Positions 1-7,583 of a stretch of 44,389 nt of DNA are shown here, piece after piece. How positions within the stretch are numbered: the stretch's first letter is position 1; every line of letters begins with the position of its first letter. The translations under genes were made by a program, and so were the position numbers. A model generated the notes under the pieces. The model saw only the letters and a program-made list of their open reading frames with translations. It searched no databases and was not told the DNA's origin. The DNA is from JBAXPV01 sp037132075 (GTDB taxonomy: Bacteria; Bacteroidota; Bacteroidia; Bacteroidales; CAIXZF01): the NCBI GenBank assembly GCA_037132075.1, contig JBAXPV010000030.1, positions 1 through 44,389 on the forward strand, read 5' to 3'.

Positions 1-10
1 ATTTATTCCC

Positions 11-18
11 TAACTTTG
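11..18 (+). promoter_or_regulatory. Candidate Bacteroidetes -7 promoter element for kinase operon 1
   Basis: TAACTTTG matches the Bacteroidetes sigma-A -7 consensus TANNTTTG. The matching -33 element would lie left of the window. A start around base 24 would fall on the 12-bp palindrome TTAACATGTTAA (24-35), which could be an operator. The kinase ATG follows at 70. Confidence 0.4.
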
Positions 19-69
19 GTTGGTTAACATGTTAATAACCCCTGAACAGTAACCTGAAATTTTATATTT

Positions 70-2394
70 ATGATGCAACTGCCTAATTTACTGATTGTTG
101 ACGATATACGGGGGAATTTATTTTTAATTGAGTCCTTTGTTAAAAATCTTGATGTAAACCTGATCCAGGCTATATCGGGTGCTGAAGCATTGGAGAAAAC
201 CAAAGGATTGGATCTTGCTTTGGCTATTGTAGACGTCAGGATGCCTGAGATGGATGGCTACGAATTTGCAGTAAGACTTAATGGGGAAGGAAGGATTGAC
301 AAAGTTCCCATCATTTTTGTTACGGCCAGTAATTACGAAGAAATTCATTTATTGAAGGGATATGACCTCGGGGCGGTGGATTATTTAACCAAACCTTTTC
401 TTAAACAAATTCTTGTTTCAAAAATAAAAGTATTTCTTGACCTTTTCAATCAGAAACAGATTATAATCAGTGAGGCCCTGATCCTTAAAAATGCTACGCA
501 GGAATTGACCCGGGTCAATAGCTTTCTGGATTCAATCGTAGAGAATATACCAAACATGATCTTCGTTAAAGATGCCGATGATTTGCGTTTCGTTCGTTTC
601 AATAAGGCAGGGGAGGATCTTCTTGGAATTTCCAGGGATGAACTCTTAGGAAAGAATGATTATGATCTCTTTTTGAAAGAACAAGCTGACAGCTTTGTTG
701 AGAAAGACAAGGAAGTGATTCAGAATAAGGTTATTGTCAGTATCCCTGAAGAACCGATTCAGACAAAACACAACGGAACACGAATACTACAAACAAAAAA
801 GGTTCCCATTTTAAATTCAAAAGGAAAGCCGGAATTTCTTCTCGGAATTTCCGAGGATATAACTGAATTGAAAAGGGTAATAGAATCTCAGAAGAAGAAT
901 GAATTGAGCCTTGAAGAGGCGCAGCGCATCGCCCATATTGGAAGCTGGGAGTGGGATCTTGTTGGAAAAAAAACAAAATTTTCAAAAGAGATGTTTCGTA
1001 TTTTCGACGTCTTACCTGAACATTACGAAGGAGCCCTGGAAGATATCTTAAATATAGTGCATCCCGATGATGTCAATGCTTTTTCTAAAGGTATGTATAA
1101 AAATTTGTCGGGGATCGTAGATTCCCTTACCATGGAATATCGGATAATTCACAAAGACAAATCGGTTCATCATATTTTCTCACAGGGGAGATTGGAATAT
1201 GATAAAGCAGGCGTTCCGATAAAAAATGTGGGTTTTGTTCAGGATGTTACCGAACGAAAAAAGTCGGAGGAGATTATTAAGATTAGTGAGGAAAAATACA
1301 AAACAATGCTTAACGCCTCTCCGGATGGCATTTTGTTGATAAATCTGAATGGAATTATTACCGAAGTTTCTGAAATTGGGTATGAGTTACTTGGGGCTGA
1401 GTCAAGGGATGATATTATTGGAAAATCATTCTTGCGTTTTATGCCGCCAGATGAAAGGAATAACATCAGGAGCCTGATTGAAAGAACAATGAATGATGGA
1501 CTTATCCAGAATGTGGGCTTAACAGTCAGGAAAAAAAACAAGACCATATTTGCCGGTGAAACCAGTGTCACATTAATCCAGGGTCAGGGTGGAATTCCCT
1601 TATCTTTTATGGTTACACTTCGTGATATCTCTCAAAGAAAAAAAATAGAGACCAAACAGATTCATGCTGACCGCATGGCCAGTCTGGGAGAGATGGCTGC
1701 CGGAATGGCGCATGAAATCAACCAGCCTTTAAATATCATTTCAATGGTCACTGATAAGATCTTATTTGAGACCAATAAGTCAGATACAATCAGTAAAGAA
1801 TTTCTTAAGGGAAAGTCAGAAAAGATTTTTGAGAATATCACCAGGATCAAAAACACGATTGATCATGTCAGAACATTTTCAAGAAATCATGACGACTTCA
1901 TCCTTACAAATTTTGATATTAACCTGAGCATTCAAAATGCAGTTTCTATGATCACGGAACAATTCAAATATCATGGAATTGACCTTGTCTTGAATCTTCA
2001 TAAGAAAATCCCTAAATTATTTGGAAATACATTCAAATTTGAACAGGTGATCATTAACCTCCTTGTCAATGCCAAAGATGCCATGCTTGAAAAACAACAA
2101 AGAAAGTCGGTTTCCTTCAATATGACTTTAGAAATAAAGTCTTATTGTATTAATGAAACGCTGCTTGTTGAAATTTCCGACAATGGCATTGGTATAGAAG
2201 AGGATGAGATTAGTAATATTTTACTGCCTTTTTATACGACTAAAGAAGAGGGAAAAGGGACAGGCCTCGGATTGTCAATTTGTTACCAGATTATTAAAGA
2301 AATGGGAGGACTCATTGAGATTAGCAGTGAAAAGTTTGTTGGTACTACGATCAAACTTGTGTTAAATACTAACAATACAAAGAAAAATGGCTAA
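70..2394 (+). CDS. Sensor histidine kinase with N-terminal receiver and three PAS domains
   Basis: Seen: a REC domain (about 5-125) with acidic pair D11-D12 and phosphoacceptor D55 in VDVRMPEMDG; three PAS-like segments at about 150-270, 285-400 (PAS_3 style, GSWEWD) and 405-530; HisKA with phospho-His about residue 548 in AHEINQPL; then HATPase with N box NLLVNAKDAM, DNGIGI and GKGTGLGLS. There are no transmembrane segments, so a soluble sensor is inferred. It should phosphorylate the sigma-54 activator encoded next, whose start overlaps this gene by 8 nt (ATGGCTAA). ATG codons stand at 70 and 73; alignment with the paralogue at 18430 fits either. The signal sensed by the PAS domains is unknown; oxygen, redox or light would make sense for buoyancy, but no ligand motif decides this. 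Confidence 0.9.
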   Translation: MMQLPNLLIVDDIRGNLFLIESFVKNLDVNLIQAISGAEALEKTKGLDLALAIVDVRMPEMDGYEFAVRLNGEGRIDKVPIIFVTASNYEEIHLLKGYDLGAVDYLTKPFLKQILVSKIKVFLDLFNQKQIIISEALILKNATQELTRVNSFLDSIVENIPNMIFVKDADDLRFVRFNKAGEDLLGISRDELLGKNDYDLFLKEQADSFVEKDKEVIQNKVIVSIPEEPIQTKHNGTRILQTKKVPILNSKGKPEFLLGISEDITELKRVIESQKKNELSLEEAQRIAHIGSWEWDLVGKKTKFSKEMFRIFDVLPEHYEGALEDILNIVHPDDVNAFSKGMYKNLSGIVDSLTMEYRIIHKDKSVHHIFSQGRLEYDKAGVPIKNVGFVQDVTERKKSEEIIKISEEKYKTMLNASPDGILLINLNGIITEVSEIGYELLGAESRDDIIGKSFLRFMPPDERNNIRSLIERTMNDGLIQNVGLTVRKKNKTIFAGETSVTLIQGQGGIPLSFMVTLRDISQRKKIETKQIHADRMASLGEMAAGMAHEINQPLNIISMVTDKILFETNKSDTISKEFLKGKSEKIFENITRIKNTIDHVRTFSRNHDDFILTNFDINLSIQNAVSMITEQFKYHGIDLVLNLHKKIPKLFGNTFKFEQVIINLLVNAKDAMLEKQQRKSVSFNMTLEIKSYCINETLLVEISDNGIGIEEDEISNILLPFYTTKEEGKGTGLGLSICYQIIKEMGGLIEISSEKFVGTTIKLVLNTNNTKKNG

Positions 2395-3772
2395 ACAAAA
2401 TAAAATAGAAATTCTGATTCTCGATGATGAAAAACAATTTACAGAGGAATTATGTGGTTTCTTTCAGGATTCTCATTTTGTTTCATATGAGGCTAATACA
2501 GCAGCGGCAGGTAAAGCCATATTAAGTAGTCACAATATTGATCTTTTAATTCTTGACGTACGTTTGCCAGGAGCCAATGGTTTGGATATTTTGAAAGAAG
2601 TAAAGGAAGATTACCCTTCCATTGAGGTTATTATGATCTCGGCACATGGCGATATGGACACCGTGATCAAAGCCATACAACTTGGTGCTTTTGATTATTT
2701 GCGTAAGCCATTCAGGTTTCTCGATATCCAGATAGCCATTGAGCGGACACAGAAGTTTCTTCAATTGCAGCGAAGGATGAAATTGGTTGAAGAAAAGAAC
2801 TCATTGATCACCAAAAACCTTGAGCAAAAAATAAACAGGGAATTCATCGGTGTGAGCCCACAGATCCTTGATGTTTATGAACAGGCAATGACTGCCGCAA
2901 AATACCCTGATGCCAATGTGCTGATCACTGGCGAAAGTGGGACAGGAAAAGAAAATGTGGCCAGGATTATTCACTATTCCAGCCTTAGGAATGACCATTT
3001 ATTATGTTCGGTGAACAGCAGTGCTATCACAGAAACACTCCTTGAAAGCGAATTTTTCGGTCATAAAAAAGGATCTTTTACAGGTGCGTTCACTGACAAA
3101 ATGGGTTATTTCGAGGTGTCAAACGGAAGTACTCTTTTTCTTGATGAGATAGCAGATATGCCCATGAGCCTTCAGGCTAAAATCTTACGGGCACTGGAAG
3201 AAAAGATGATTACACGTGTGGGTGACACCAAGCCGATTGAAACGGACTTTAGAATTATCTCTGCAACAAATCATGACATTCTCCAACGTGTTGAAAAGAA
3301 AAAAATCAGGCTTGACCTCCTTCATCGGCTGAATACCTTGCATATTCATATTCCACCGCTGCGCGAACGACCTGAAGACATTAAGCCGCTGCTGATTCAC
3401 TTTGTTGAATATTTTTCTGTCAGGTTTAATAAGCCAAACATGCGTATCGACAAAGAAGTCTATAGTGAACTAATGAAATATGATTTTCCCGGGAATGTCA
3501 GGGAATTGAGAAATCTTACTGAAAGAGCGATTATCCTATGTAAAGGGAATGTTCTCGGTCTTAGTGATTTTTCTGCCATTGCAAAGAAAAAGAATGTAGT
3601 TGAAGATCAGGATTTTTCTTGTAATCTGCAACGGAATGAGATTCTTATGATCCAGAGAGCGCTCAAAAAATCTGAATTTAATCAGCAACTTGCTGCGGAT
3701 GAATTGGGAATTCATCGTGACGCTTTAAGCCGGAAGATGAAGAAATACAATATCAGCATTACTAAAAACTAG
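2387..3772 (+). CDS. Sigma-54-dependent response regulator (NtrC family)
   Basis: A 461-aa activator. The receiver domain (about 8-125) has phosphoacceptor D57 in LILDVRLPG. The central AAA+ domain has Walker A GESGTGKEN near residue 182, the sigma-54 contact loop as GSFTGAF (GAFTGA class), Walker B LFLDEIADM and the RLNTLHIHIPPLRERPEDI signature. A Fis-type helix-turn-helix closes the protein (NQQLAADELGIHRDALSRKM). The start overlaps the kinase gene by 8 nt, so the two are translationally coupled partners. By family it opens sigma-54 promoters after phosphorylation. The nearest candidate target is the sigma-54-like site before gvpA (4622-4640), with the inverted repeat at 4549-4571 as a possible enhancer. 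A close paralogue is encoded at 19562. Confidence 0.93.
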   Translation: MAKQNKIEILILDDEKQFTEELCGFFQDSHFVSYEANTAAAGKAILSSHNIDLLILDVRLPGANGLDILKEVKEDYPSIEVIMISAHGDMDTVIKAIQLGAFDYLRKPFRFLDIQIAIERTQKFLQLQRRMKLVEEKNSLITKNLEQKINREFIGVSPQILDVYEQAMTAAKYPDANVLITGESGTGKENVARIIHYSSLRNDHLLCSVNSSAITETLLESEFFGHKKGSFTGAFTDKMGYFEVSNGSTLFLDEIADMPMSLQAKILRALEEKMITRVGDTKPIETDFRIISATNHDILQRVEKKKIRLDLLHRLNTLHIHIPPLRERPEDIKPLLIHFVEYFSVRFNKPNMRIDKEVYSELMKYDFPGNVRELRNLTERAIILCKGNVLGLSDFSAIAKKKNVVEDQDFSCNLQRNEILMIQRALKKSEFNQQLAADELGIHRDALSRKMKKYNISITKN

Positions 3773-3792
3773 AAATTTATCTATCGCTGCCA

Positions 3793-4428
3793 ATGAGAAA
3801 ACTATTGTATGTGCCCATGGTTCATAACCAAACTGATATGGGTTCCATGGGGAATGAGCTTTCAAAAGAAGGGGAAAAAACATACGGTGTGGCGATATGG
3901 CAGGATCATCTGGTGCAAGTGAATAAGTCCTGGTTGAAAATAGAATCAGAGGTTTTTAAGCGGGTCAATTTGGTGCCTGCCGGGAAAATCAAAATATACC
4001 AGGATGGATTACCAGTGGTTGATGAAACCGGGATAAAAATCGTAAAGGATACCGCGGAGAAAGGCAGTATTAATTACAAAATAATTGCGGAATTGCTTTT
4101 AAGGGGTGCGAAACTTGAACTTGCTGAGAATAAGGAGTACTTATTTCAAGAATATTATCTGTTGTCGGACATCACCAAAGCTGAAAGCCCGGAAAAGGCT
4201 TTAGTGGCATACCATATATATATGGACCTTGCCGGCGATTTGTTGTTAAACCGTGATCGCTTCATTGCCGGTCAGATAAATGAGACCTTAAATGAAGGTG
4301 ATACCGGCCTTGCATTTTTTGGTGCTTCACACCATATCCTAAGCAATCTGGACTCAGATATCGAAGTAGACATGATCCAAATGTTTACAGATCCAATTTC
4401 TTTGAAATTGATGCAAGTATCTTCTTAG
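3793..4428 (+). CDS. Hypothetical protein downstream of the sigma-54 regulator
   Basis: A 211-aa soluble protein I cannot assign to a family. It begins RKLLYVPMVHNQTDMGSMG and has a C-terminal half with LAFFGASHHIL and a conserved-looking acidic run (LDSDIEVDM). No signal peptide, membrane segment or known catalytic motif is evident. It lies 20 nt after the regulator in the same direction and before the terminator-like hairpin at 4467, so it is likely the third gene of the kinase/regulator operon. The second kinase/regulator pair (18.4-21 kb) has no copy of it. A signalling accessory role is possible only by context. Confidence 0.8.
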   Translation: MRKLLYVPMVHNQTDMGSMGNELSKEGEKTYGVAIWQDHLVQVNKSWLKIESEVFKRVNLVPAGKIKIYQDGLPVVDETGIKIVKDTAEKGSINYKIIAELLLRGAKLELAENKEYLFQEYYLLSDITKAESPEKALVAYHIYMDLAGDLLLNRDRFIAGQINETLNEGDTGLAFFGASHHILSNLDSDIEVDMIQMFTDPISLKLMQVSS

Positions 4429-4466
4429 ACTTAGCCTCCTGCTTTGTCTATAAATTCGATCCGCGA

Positions 4467-4486
4467 AATCACGTAACCACGTGATT
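4467..4486 (+). terminator. Possible weak terminator or operator hairpin
   Basis: AATCACGT-AACC-ACGTGATT is a perfect 8-bp inverted repeat with a 4-nt loop, followed by the AT-rich ATTTTAATAAAA. It sits 39 nt after the 211-aa gene. It may end the kinase operon, but the U-tract is poor, so an operator role cannot be excluded. Confidence 0.4.
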
Positions 4487-4548
4487 ATTTTAATAAAAGG
4501 ACTTTATTTGTTTGAAATTACGCAAAATACAGATACAGATGTATCAAA

Positions 4549-4571
4549 TGTGATAAATTTTAATTATCACA
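4549..4571. promoter_or_regulatory. Inverted repeat upstream of gvpA, candidate enhancer (UAS)
   Basis: TGTGATAA-N7-TTATCACA is a perfect 8-bp dyad with a 7-nt AT spacer. Its centre is about 90 nt upstream of the start predicted from the sigma-54-like element, a usual distance for NtrC-type activator sites. It resembles a CRP half-site pair, but 13 nt separate TGTGA from TCACA instead of 6. Binding by one of the two encoded sigma-54 activators is inferred. Confidence 0.45.
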
Positions 4572-4621
4572 TAATCAAATGATTAAAAATATAAATAATA
4601 TATTTTCAAATTAATTACTTC

Positions 4622-4640
4622 TTTGGCCTGTCCTTTGAGT
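4622..4640 (+). promoter_or_regulatory. Imperfect sigma-54-like promoter of gvpA
   Basis: TTTGGCCTGTCCTTTGAGT aligns with TGGCAYG-N4-TTGCW. The -24 TGGC (4624-4627) and the TTG of the -12 box (4635-4637) are correctly spaced, but the key -12 GC is GA here. A start near 4649 would lie on the palindrome GTAAG-CA-CTTAC (4639-4650) and give a leader of about 70 nt. No good TANNTTTG element was seen in this gap, which favours sigma-54 control. The mismatch keeps confidence low. Confidence 0.38.
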
Positions 4641-4717
4641 AAGCACTTACGAAAGAGGTAAGCCGTCCCTCATGTAAAGCACGGTTTTTATTCATTAATC
4701 AATAGGAGATTAAAAAA

Positions 4718-4924
4718 ATGTCAGTTGAAAAAACAATCGGATCAAGCAGCCTCGTAGAAGTTATCGACCGTATCCTTGACAAAGGTGTTGTAGTTGATGC
4801 ATGGGTAAGAGTTTCCCTCGTTGGTATCGAACTTCTTGCAATTGAAGCAAGGATCGTCGTAGCCTCTGTTGAGACATACCTGAAGTATGCTGAAGCAATT
4901 GGTTTAACTGCAAAAGCTGCTTAA
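4718..4924 (+). CDS. gvpA: Gas vesicle major shell protein GvpA
   Basis: At 68 aa this is the normal length for GvpA. It carries the family core LVEVIDRILDKGVVVDAWVR, then VGIELLAIEARIVVASVETYLKYAE. By family, GvpA is the small hydrophobic amphiphile that polymerises into the ribs of the gas vesicle wall, using an alpha-beta-beta-alpha fold with a water-repelling inner face. It has a strong RBS, AGGAG at 4704-4708, and a long leader. It heads the structural operon with the coiled-coil and GvpC-like genes. Two further GvpA-family proteins (8880 and 16877) are the accessory GvpJ- and GvpM/S-like kinds; this is the only one that looks like bulk shell protein. Confidence 0.97.
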   Translation: MSVEKTIGSSSLVEVIDRILDKGVVVDAWVRVSLVGIELLAIEARIVVASVETYLKYAEAIGLTAKAA

Positions 4925-5060
4925 TACAGTGTGTAGTTAGACGGTATTCTTGCTAAACATCCTTAAGGAACCCCCTCTAAGCATGAGTTACCAGGAATTT
5001 CGCTTTTTTTCTAAGATTAAAATTTCCCCCCAAAGTTTACACAACCAAAAATATTGAGAA

Positions 5061-5699
5061 ATGGACACACTGGCAGAATTGAATATCGATGGTTTCTTTG
5101 GCAACATTATTAACTCCTACGAATCCCGGATTCAAAAAATCCAAACCGCATTCCAATCATCTGAAACGATTACAGAATCATCACATTATTTGTTTGACAA
5201 TGTTCACAATTCGCTGGACAGGCTCAAAAAGGAAAGAGACGATTTAAATGCCAGGCTTTGTGAAGCTATGGCTAAGAATGGTTCTTTACGTAAAAAAGAT
5301 TATTATACAATGATGTCGAACATTATCAATGTCCTCGACGAAAAGGAAAAAAGAGCTGAGATCAAGTTTCTCACATTTATTGAAGACCAGAAAGAGACTG
5401 CCCAGACGCTAAAAAATAGCATTTTGGGTATTAAAGATATTTCCTCCCCGGATTGCCACGAGAAAATTGCCATTATCAAAGAACAACTTTCGCAATTATC
5501 GAAAATGCAGGAAATGAGAAAAGAAGAAGTAATAAACACTTTTATCGATTTTCAGAGGATGCATAACAAATTGAAGGAGTGTTTTGAAACCCTTCTTGCA
5601 AAAGGGAGCCCAGTTTTGATCAATGACATAAAAAAGATCAAGAACCAGATCATCAATGAGATCAGACCTGCAGAACAATTACTTGAAAGCGTCAATTAA
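5061..5699 (+). CDS. Coiled-coil protein of the gas vesicle operon, function unknown
   Basis: A 212-aa protein with no recognisable catalytic motif. It is highly charged and almost entirely helical, with heptad-like stretches at about 55-80 (LDRLKKERDDLNARL) and 135-170 (IIKEQLSQLSKMQEMRKEEV). There is no signal peptide or membrane segment. It sits between gvpA and the GvpC-like gene with 136 nt before it and 39 nt after it, so it is probably co-transcribed with gvpA. A structural or shape-controlling role on the vesicle is inferred from position and helical character only. Confidence 0.8.
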   Translation: MDTLAELNIDGFFGNIINSYESRIQKIQTAFQSSETITESSHYLFDNVHNSLDRLKKERDDLNARLCEAMAKNGSLRKKDYYTMMSNIINVLDEKEKRAEIKFLTFIEDQKETAQTLKNSILGIKDISSPDCHEKIAIIKEQLSQLSKMQEMRKEEVINTFIDFQRMHNKLKECFETLLAKGSPVLINDIKKIKNQIINEIRPAEQLLESVN

Positions 5700-5738
5700 A
5701 ATTAACCCAATATTCATAAAACAATAGGAGACATCACC

Positions 5739-6959
5739 ATGGGACTATCAGCCGAAATGAAAAACTTGAGTGAAGATATTCTTGCTTCATTTAAACAGAG
5801 AATAATTGAAAATGAAGAACTTGTAAATGATGTCCAAAAGACTTTGGATAAATTTCACAAAGACCACCAGGAAATGGCGGATGTTTTAAATTCCAATGCT
5901 GCCTCTTTGAGAAAAGGTTTGGCAAAAGGGGAAAAAGAACGATTGAATACCTACAAAGATTTAATGGCTGGAATCCATGGAACTATCGCCACAATCAAGA
6001 GTGATGTAGTTGCTATCCAGGCCGAAACCCTTGAATTAGTCAATGAGTTTTCGAAAGATCGCTCTGCCATGGCTGTGGAATTGAATAAATTTTTTGCAGC
6101 TGGAAAAGCTGACAGAGATAAAAACGAGAAGATCAGGATGAAGGAATTTGATAAACTTATGAAAAGCATTAATGCTGACATCGTAAGTATCAATGAAGAA
6201 GTTGTGGATATTTTCAAATATACCAATGAGATTCTCGAGAAATTCGAGAAAGATCATAAGGATATGTCAGCTGAATTGAAAGCCGATTTGAGTAAGAATC
6301 TAGCTGAAAGAATTGATTATACCCGGAATCTGCTGAATGGATTTCAAAAAAGACTTACCGAGATCAGTAAGGAAAACCAAAAAATGGCTCAAAGGCTGAG
6401 AAAAGATTTGTCGATAGGCGAAACTGAAAGGCTTAATGAGTACAATTCGATTATGAAAGGGATTCATGCTGCCATAAAAGGGATTCGCACAGATGTCAGA
6501 GCCATTAAAAAATCCACCAATGGAATGATTAATGATTTTGCTCAGGATCGCAGCCAGGCTTCTTCTGAGTGGATTAAAATGCAAAATGCAATTGCCCAGA
6601 TGCGGAAGACCGGTGTTGTTAAGAAAACGACTGTCGTTGAGAAAAAGGCAGAAAAAAAAGAAGCTGTAGCTGAGCCTGTAAAAGTAGTTATTGCTGAACC
6701 TGCAAAATTAGTTGTTGCTGAGCCAGTAAAGGCTGTTGCAGCTGAGCTCCCCTTAAAAGTTGAAGTGAAAGAAGTCGCTCCACTCACTTTGGAAGAAAAG
6801 GTTTTGAACTACATCAGGAAAAATCCAAAAGGCGTCAGGGTCTCCGAAATGGAAGGTCCCCTGGGAGAAACCCGCATGAAGCTGGGATTCACCGCCAAGA
6901 TTTTATTGGATGAAGGAAAGGTTCAAAAAATGGACAATATCTATTTCCCTATAAAATAA
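5739..6959 (+). CDS. GvpC-like repeat protein with C-terminal winged-helix domain
   Basis: 406 aa. Residues of roughly 1-290 form a long charged helix with a loosely repeated unit of about 65 aa: F-KD---M---L-----G---R------LM--I---I--I---V--I---T, seen from about 30, 95 and 165 (KFHKDHQEMADVL, EFSKDRSAMAVEL, KFEKDHKDMSAEL). This recalls GvpC, the outer strengthening protein, and tail-length proteins. An Ala/Val/Pro/Lys linker (about 300-345, repeated AEPVK/AEPAK) joins it to a compact C-terminal domain (LEEKVLNYIRKNPKGVRVSEME to FPIK) with a winged helix-turn-helix look. The RBS AATAGGAGA is almost the same as gvpA's. A strong terminator follows. GvpC-like identity is inferred from repeats and position. 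Confidence 0.75.
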   Translation: MGLSAEMKNLSEDILASFKQRIIENEELVNDVQKTLDKFHKDHQEMADVLNSNAASLRKGLAKGEKERLNTYKDLMAGIHGTIATIKSDVVAIQAETLELVNEFSKDRSAMAVELNKFFAAGKADRDKNEKIRMKEFDKLMKSINADIVSINEEVVDIFKYTNEILEKFEKDHKDMSAELKADLSKNLAERIDYTRNLLNGFQKRLTEISKENQKMAQRLRKDLSIGETERLNEYNSIMKGIHAAIKGIRTDVRAIKKSTNGMINDFAQDRSQASSEWIKMQNAIAQMRKTGVVKKTTVVEKKAEKKEAVAEPVKVVIAEPAKLVVAEPVKAVAAELPLKVEVKEVAPLTLEEKVLNYIRKNPKGVRVSEMEGPLGETRMKLGFTAKILLDEGKVQKMDNIYFPIK

Positions 6960-6973
6960 TTCCCTGATTTATT

Positions 6974-7010
6974 GGAGCCGGAGTAAGTCTTACTTCGGCT
7001 CCTTTTTTTT
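6974..7010 (+). terminator. Strong intrinsic terminator after the GvpC-like gene
   Basis: GGAGCCGGAGTAAG pairs with CTTACTTCGGCTCC (one G-T pair) around a minimal loop, followed by eight T. It begins 14 nt after the stop codon. It should separate the structural transcript (gvpA to GvpC-like) from the assembly genes that follow. Confidence 0.9.
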
Positions 7011-7031
7011 AATTTGAAAATATACCCGGCC

Positions 7032-7427
7032 ATGGCCAAAATTATCAGTTGTGCTTATTGTAAAGGTAAAGGAAAAGATCCTTTTTTTCTGTTATCATCA
7101 ATTTCTGACTGTTTGGTTTGTAAAGGTTCAGGTAGGGTAGAAGTGTCAGAGCCAATTCAAAAATGCAATTTCTGTGCAGGTTCCGGAAAAAACCCTTTAG
7201 GAGCCAGGGTCCCATGTATTGTCTGTGGGGGCAAAGGAAGTAATCACTCGCGCGAAGCTGAAAAATGCAGTCAATGCCATGGTACCGGGAAATCCCAAGA
7301 TGGCCTGCCTTGCTCGAGATGTGGATGTAAAGAATTAAATAGAAATGTTTTAGACCCATCGAGAAATGAGCAATCCAAGAAATATCATCCAGAGAAGTAT
7401 CCAGAAAAGACAAGCAGCCCTTCTTGA
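7032..7427 (+). CDS. Free-standing DnaJ-type zinc-finger protein
   Basis: About 131 aa from the ATG at 7032; an in-frame TTG at 7014 lies just past the terminator T-tract and is less likely. Five CxxCxGxG motifs are visible in order (CAYCKGKG, CLVCKGSG, CNFCAGSG, CIVCGGKG, CSQCHGTG) and a sixth CxxC (CSRC). That is the cysteine-rich zinc-binding module of DnaJ, which binds unfolded clients, but there is no J domain or C-terminal client domain. A J domain appears instead on the GvpF/L protein at 12911. It is first in the assembly operon. A role holding hydrophobic Gvp subunits is inferred. Confidence 0.85.
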   Translation: MAKIISCAYCKGKGKDPFFLLSSISDCLVCKGSGRVEVSEPIQKCNFCAGSGKNPLGARVPCIVCGGKGSNHSREAEKCSQCHGTGKSQDGLPCSRCGCKELNRNVLDPSRNEQSKKYHPEKYPEKTSSPS

Positions 7428-7551
7428 TTTTACTGCGAGACGCAAAGCGTTCCTGATTTCTAAGGAAGCAATGCTTAGGGATATTGAAGAAGCCAGAGAA
7501 ATCTGGATAAGAACTTTGGAACAATTGCCAACCCAAATATTTAATAAATAA
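7366..7551 (+). CDS. Small hypothetical ORF overlapping the zinc-finger gene
   Basis: 61 aa, basic and helical (RSIQKRQAALLDFTARRKAF), with no known motif. It overlaps the preceding gene by 62 nt in another frame and ends 32 nt before gvpN. It fills a gap that is otherwise empty in a tightly packed operon, which supports it being real, but the RBS is weak (GAG before the ATG). It could instead be a chance ORF. Confidence 0.5.
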   Translation: MSNPRNIIQRSIQKRQAALLDFTARRKAFLISKEAMLRDIEEAREIWIRTLEQLPTQIFNK

Positions 7552-7583
7552 ACTCAATCAAACAACCCAACAAGCTATCTGTT

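Noticed and set aside
4549..4571. CRP/FNR binding site before gvpA
   Set aside because: TGTGA and TCACA are 13 nt apart rather than the 6 nt of CRP sites, and FNR would need TTGAT/ATCAA. Kept only as an unassigned dyad.
7014..7031. TTG start for the zinc-finger protein
   Set aside because: It lies 4 nt after the terminator T-tract with no ribosome site; the ATG at 7032 is preferred.
7518..7532. Sigma-54 promoter before gvpN (TTTGGAACAATTGCC)
   Set aside because: The gap between TGG and TTGC is 5 nt instead of 8, and the site is inside a small ORF.
7045..7557. 170-aa reading frame on the - strand
   Set aside because: It lies opposite the CxxCxGxG zinc-finger gene, which has clear family motifs; the antisense translation shows none.
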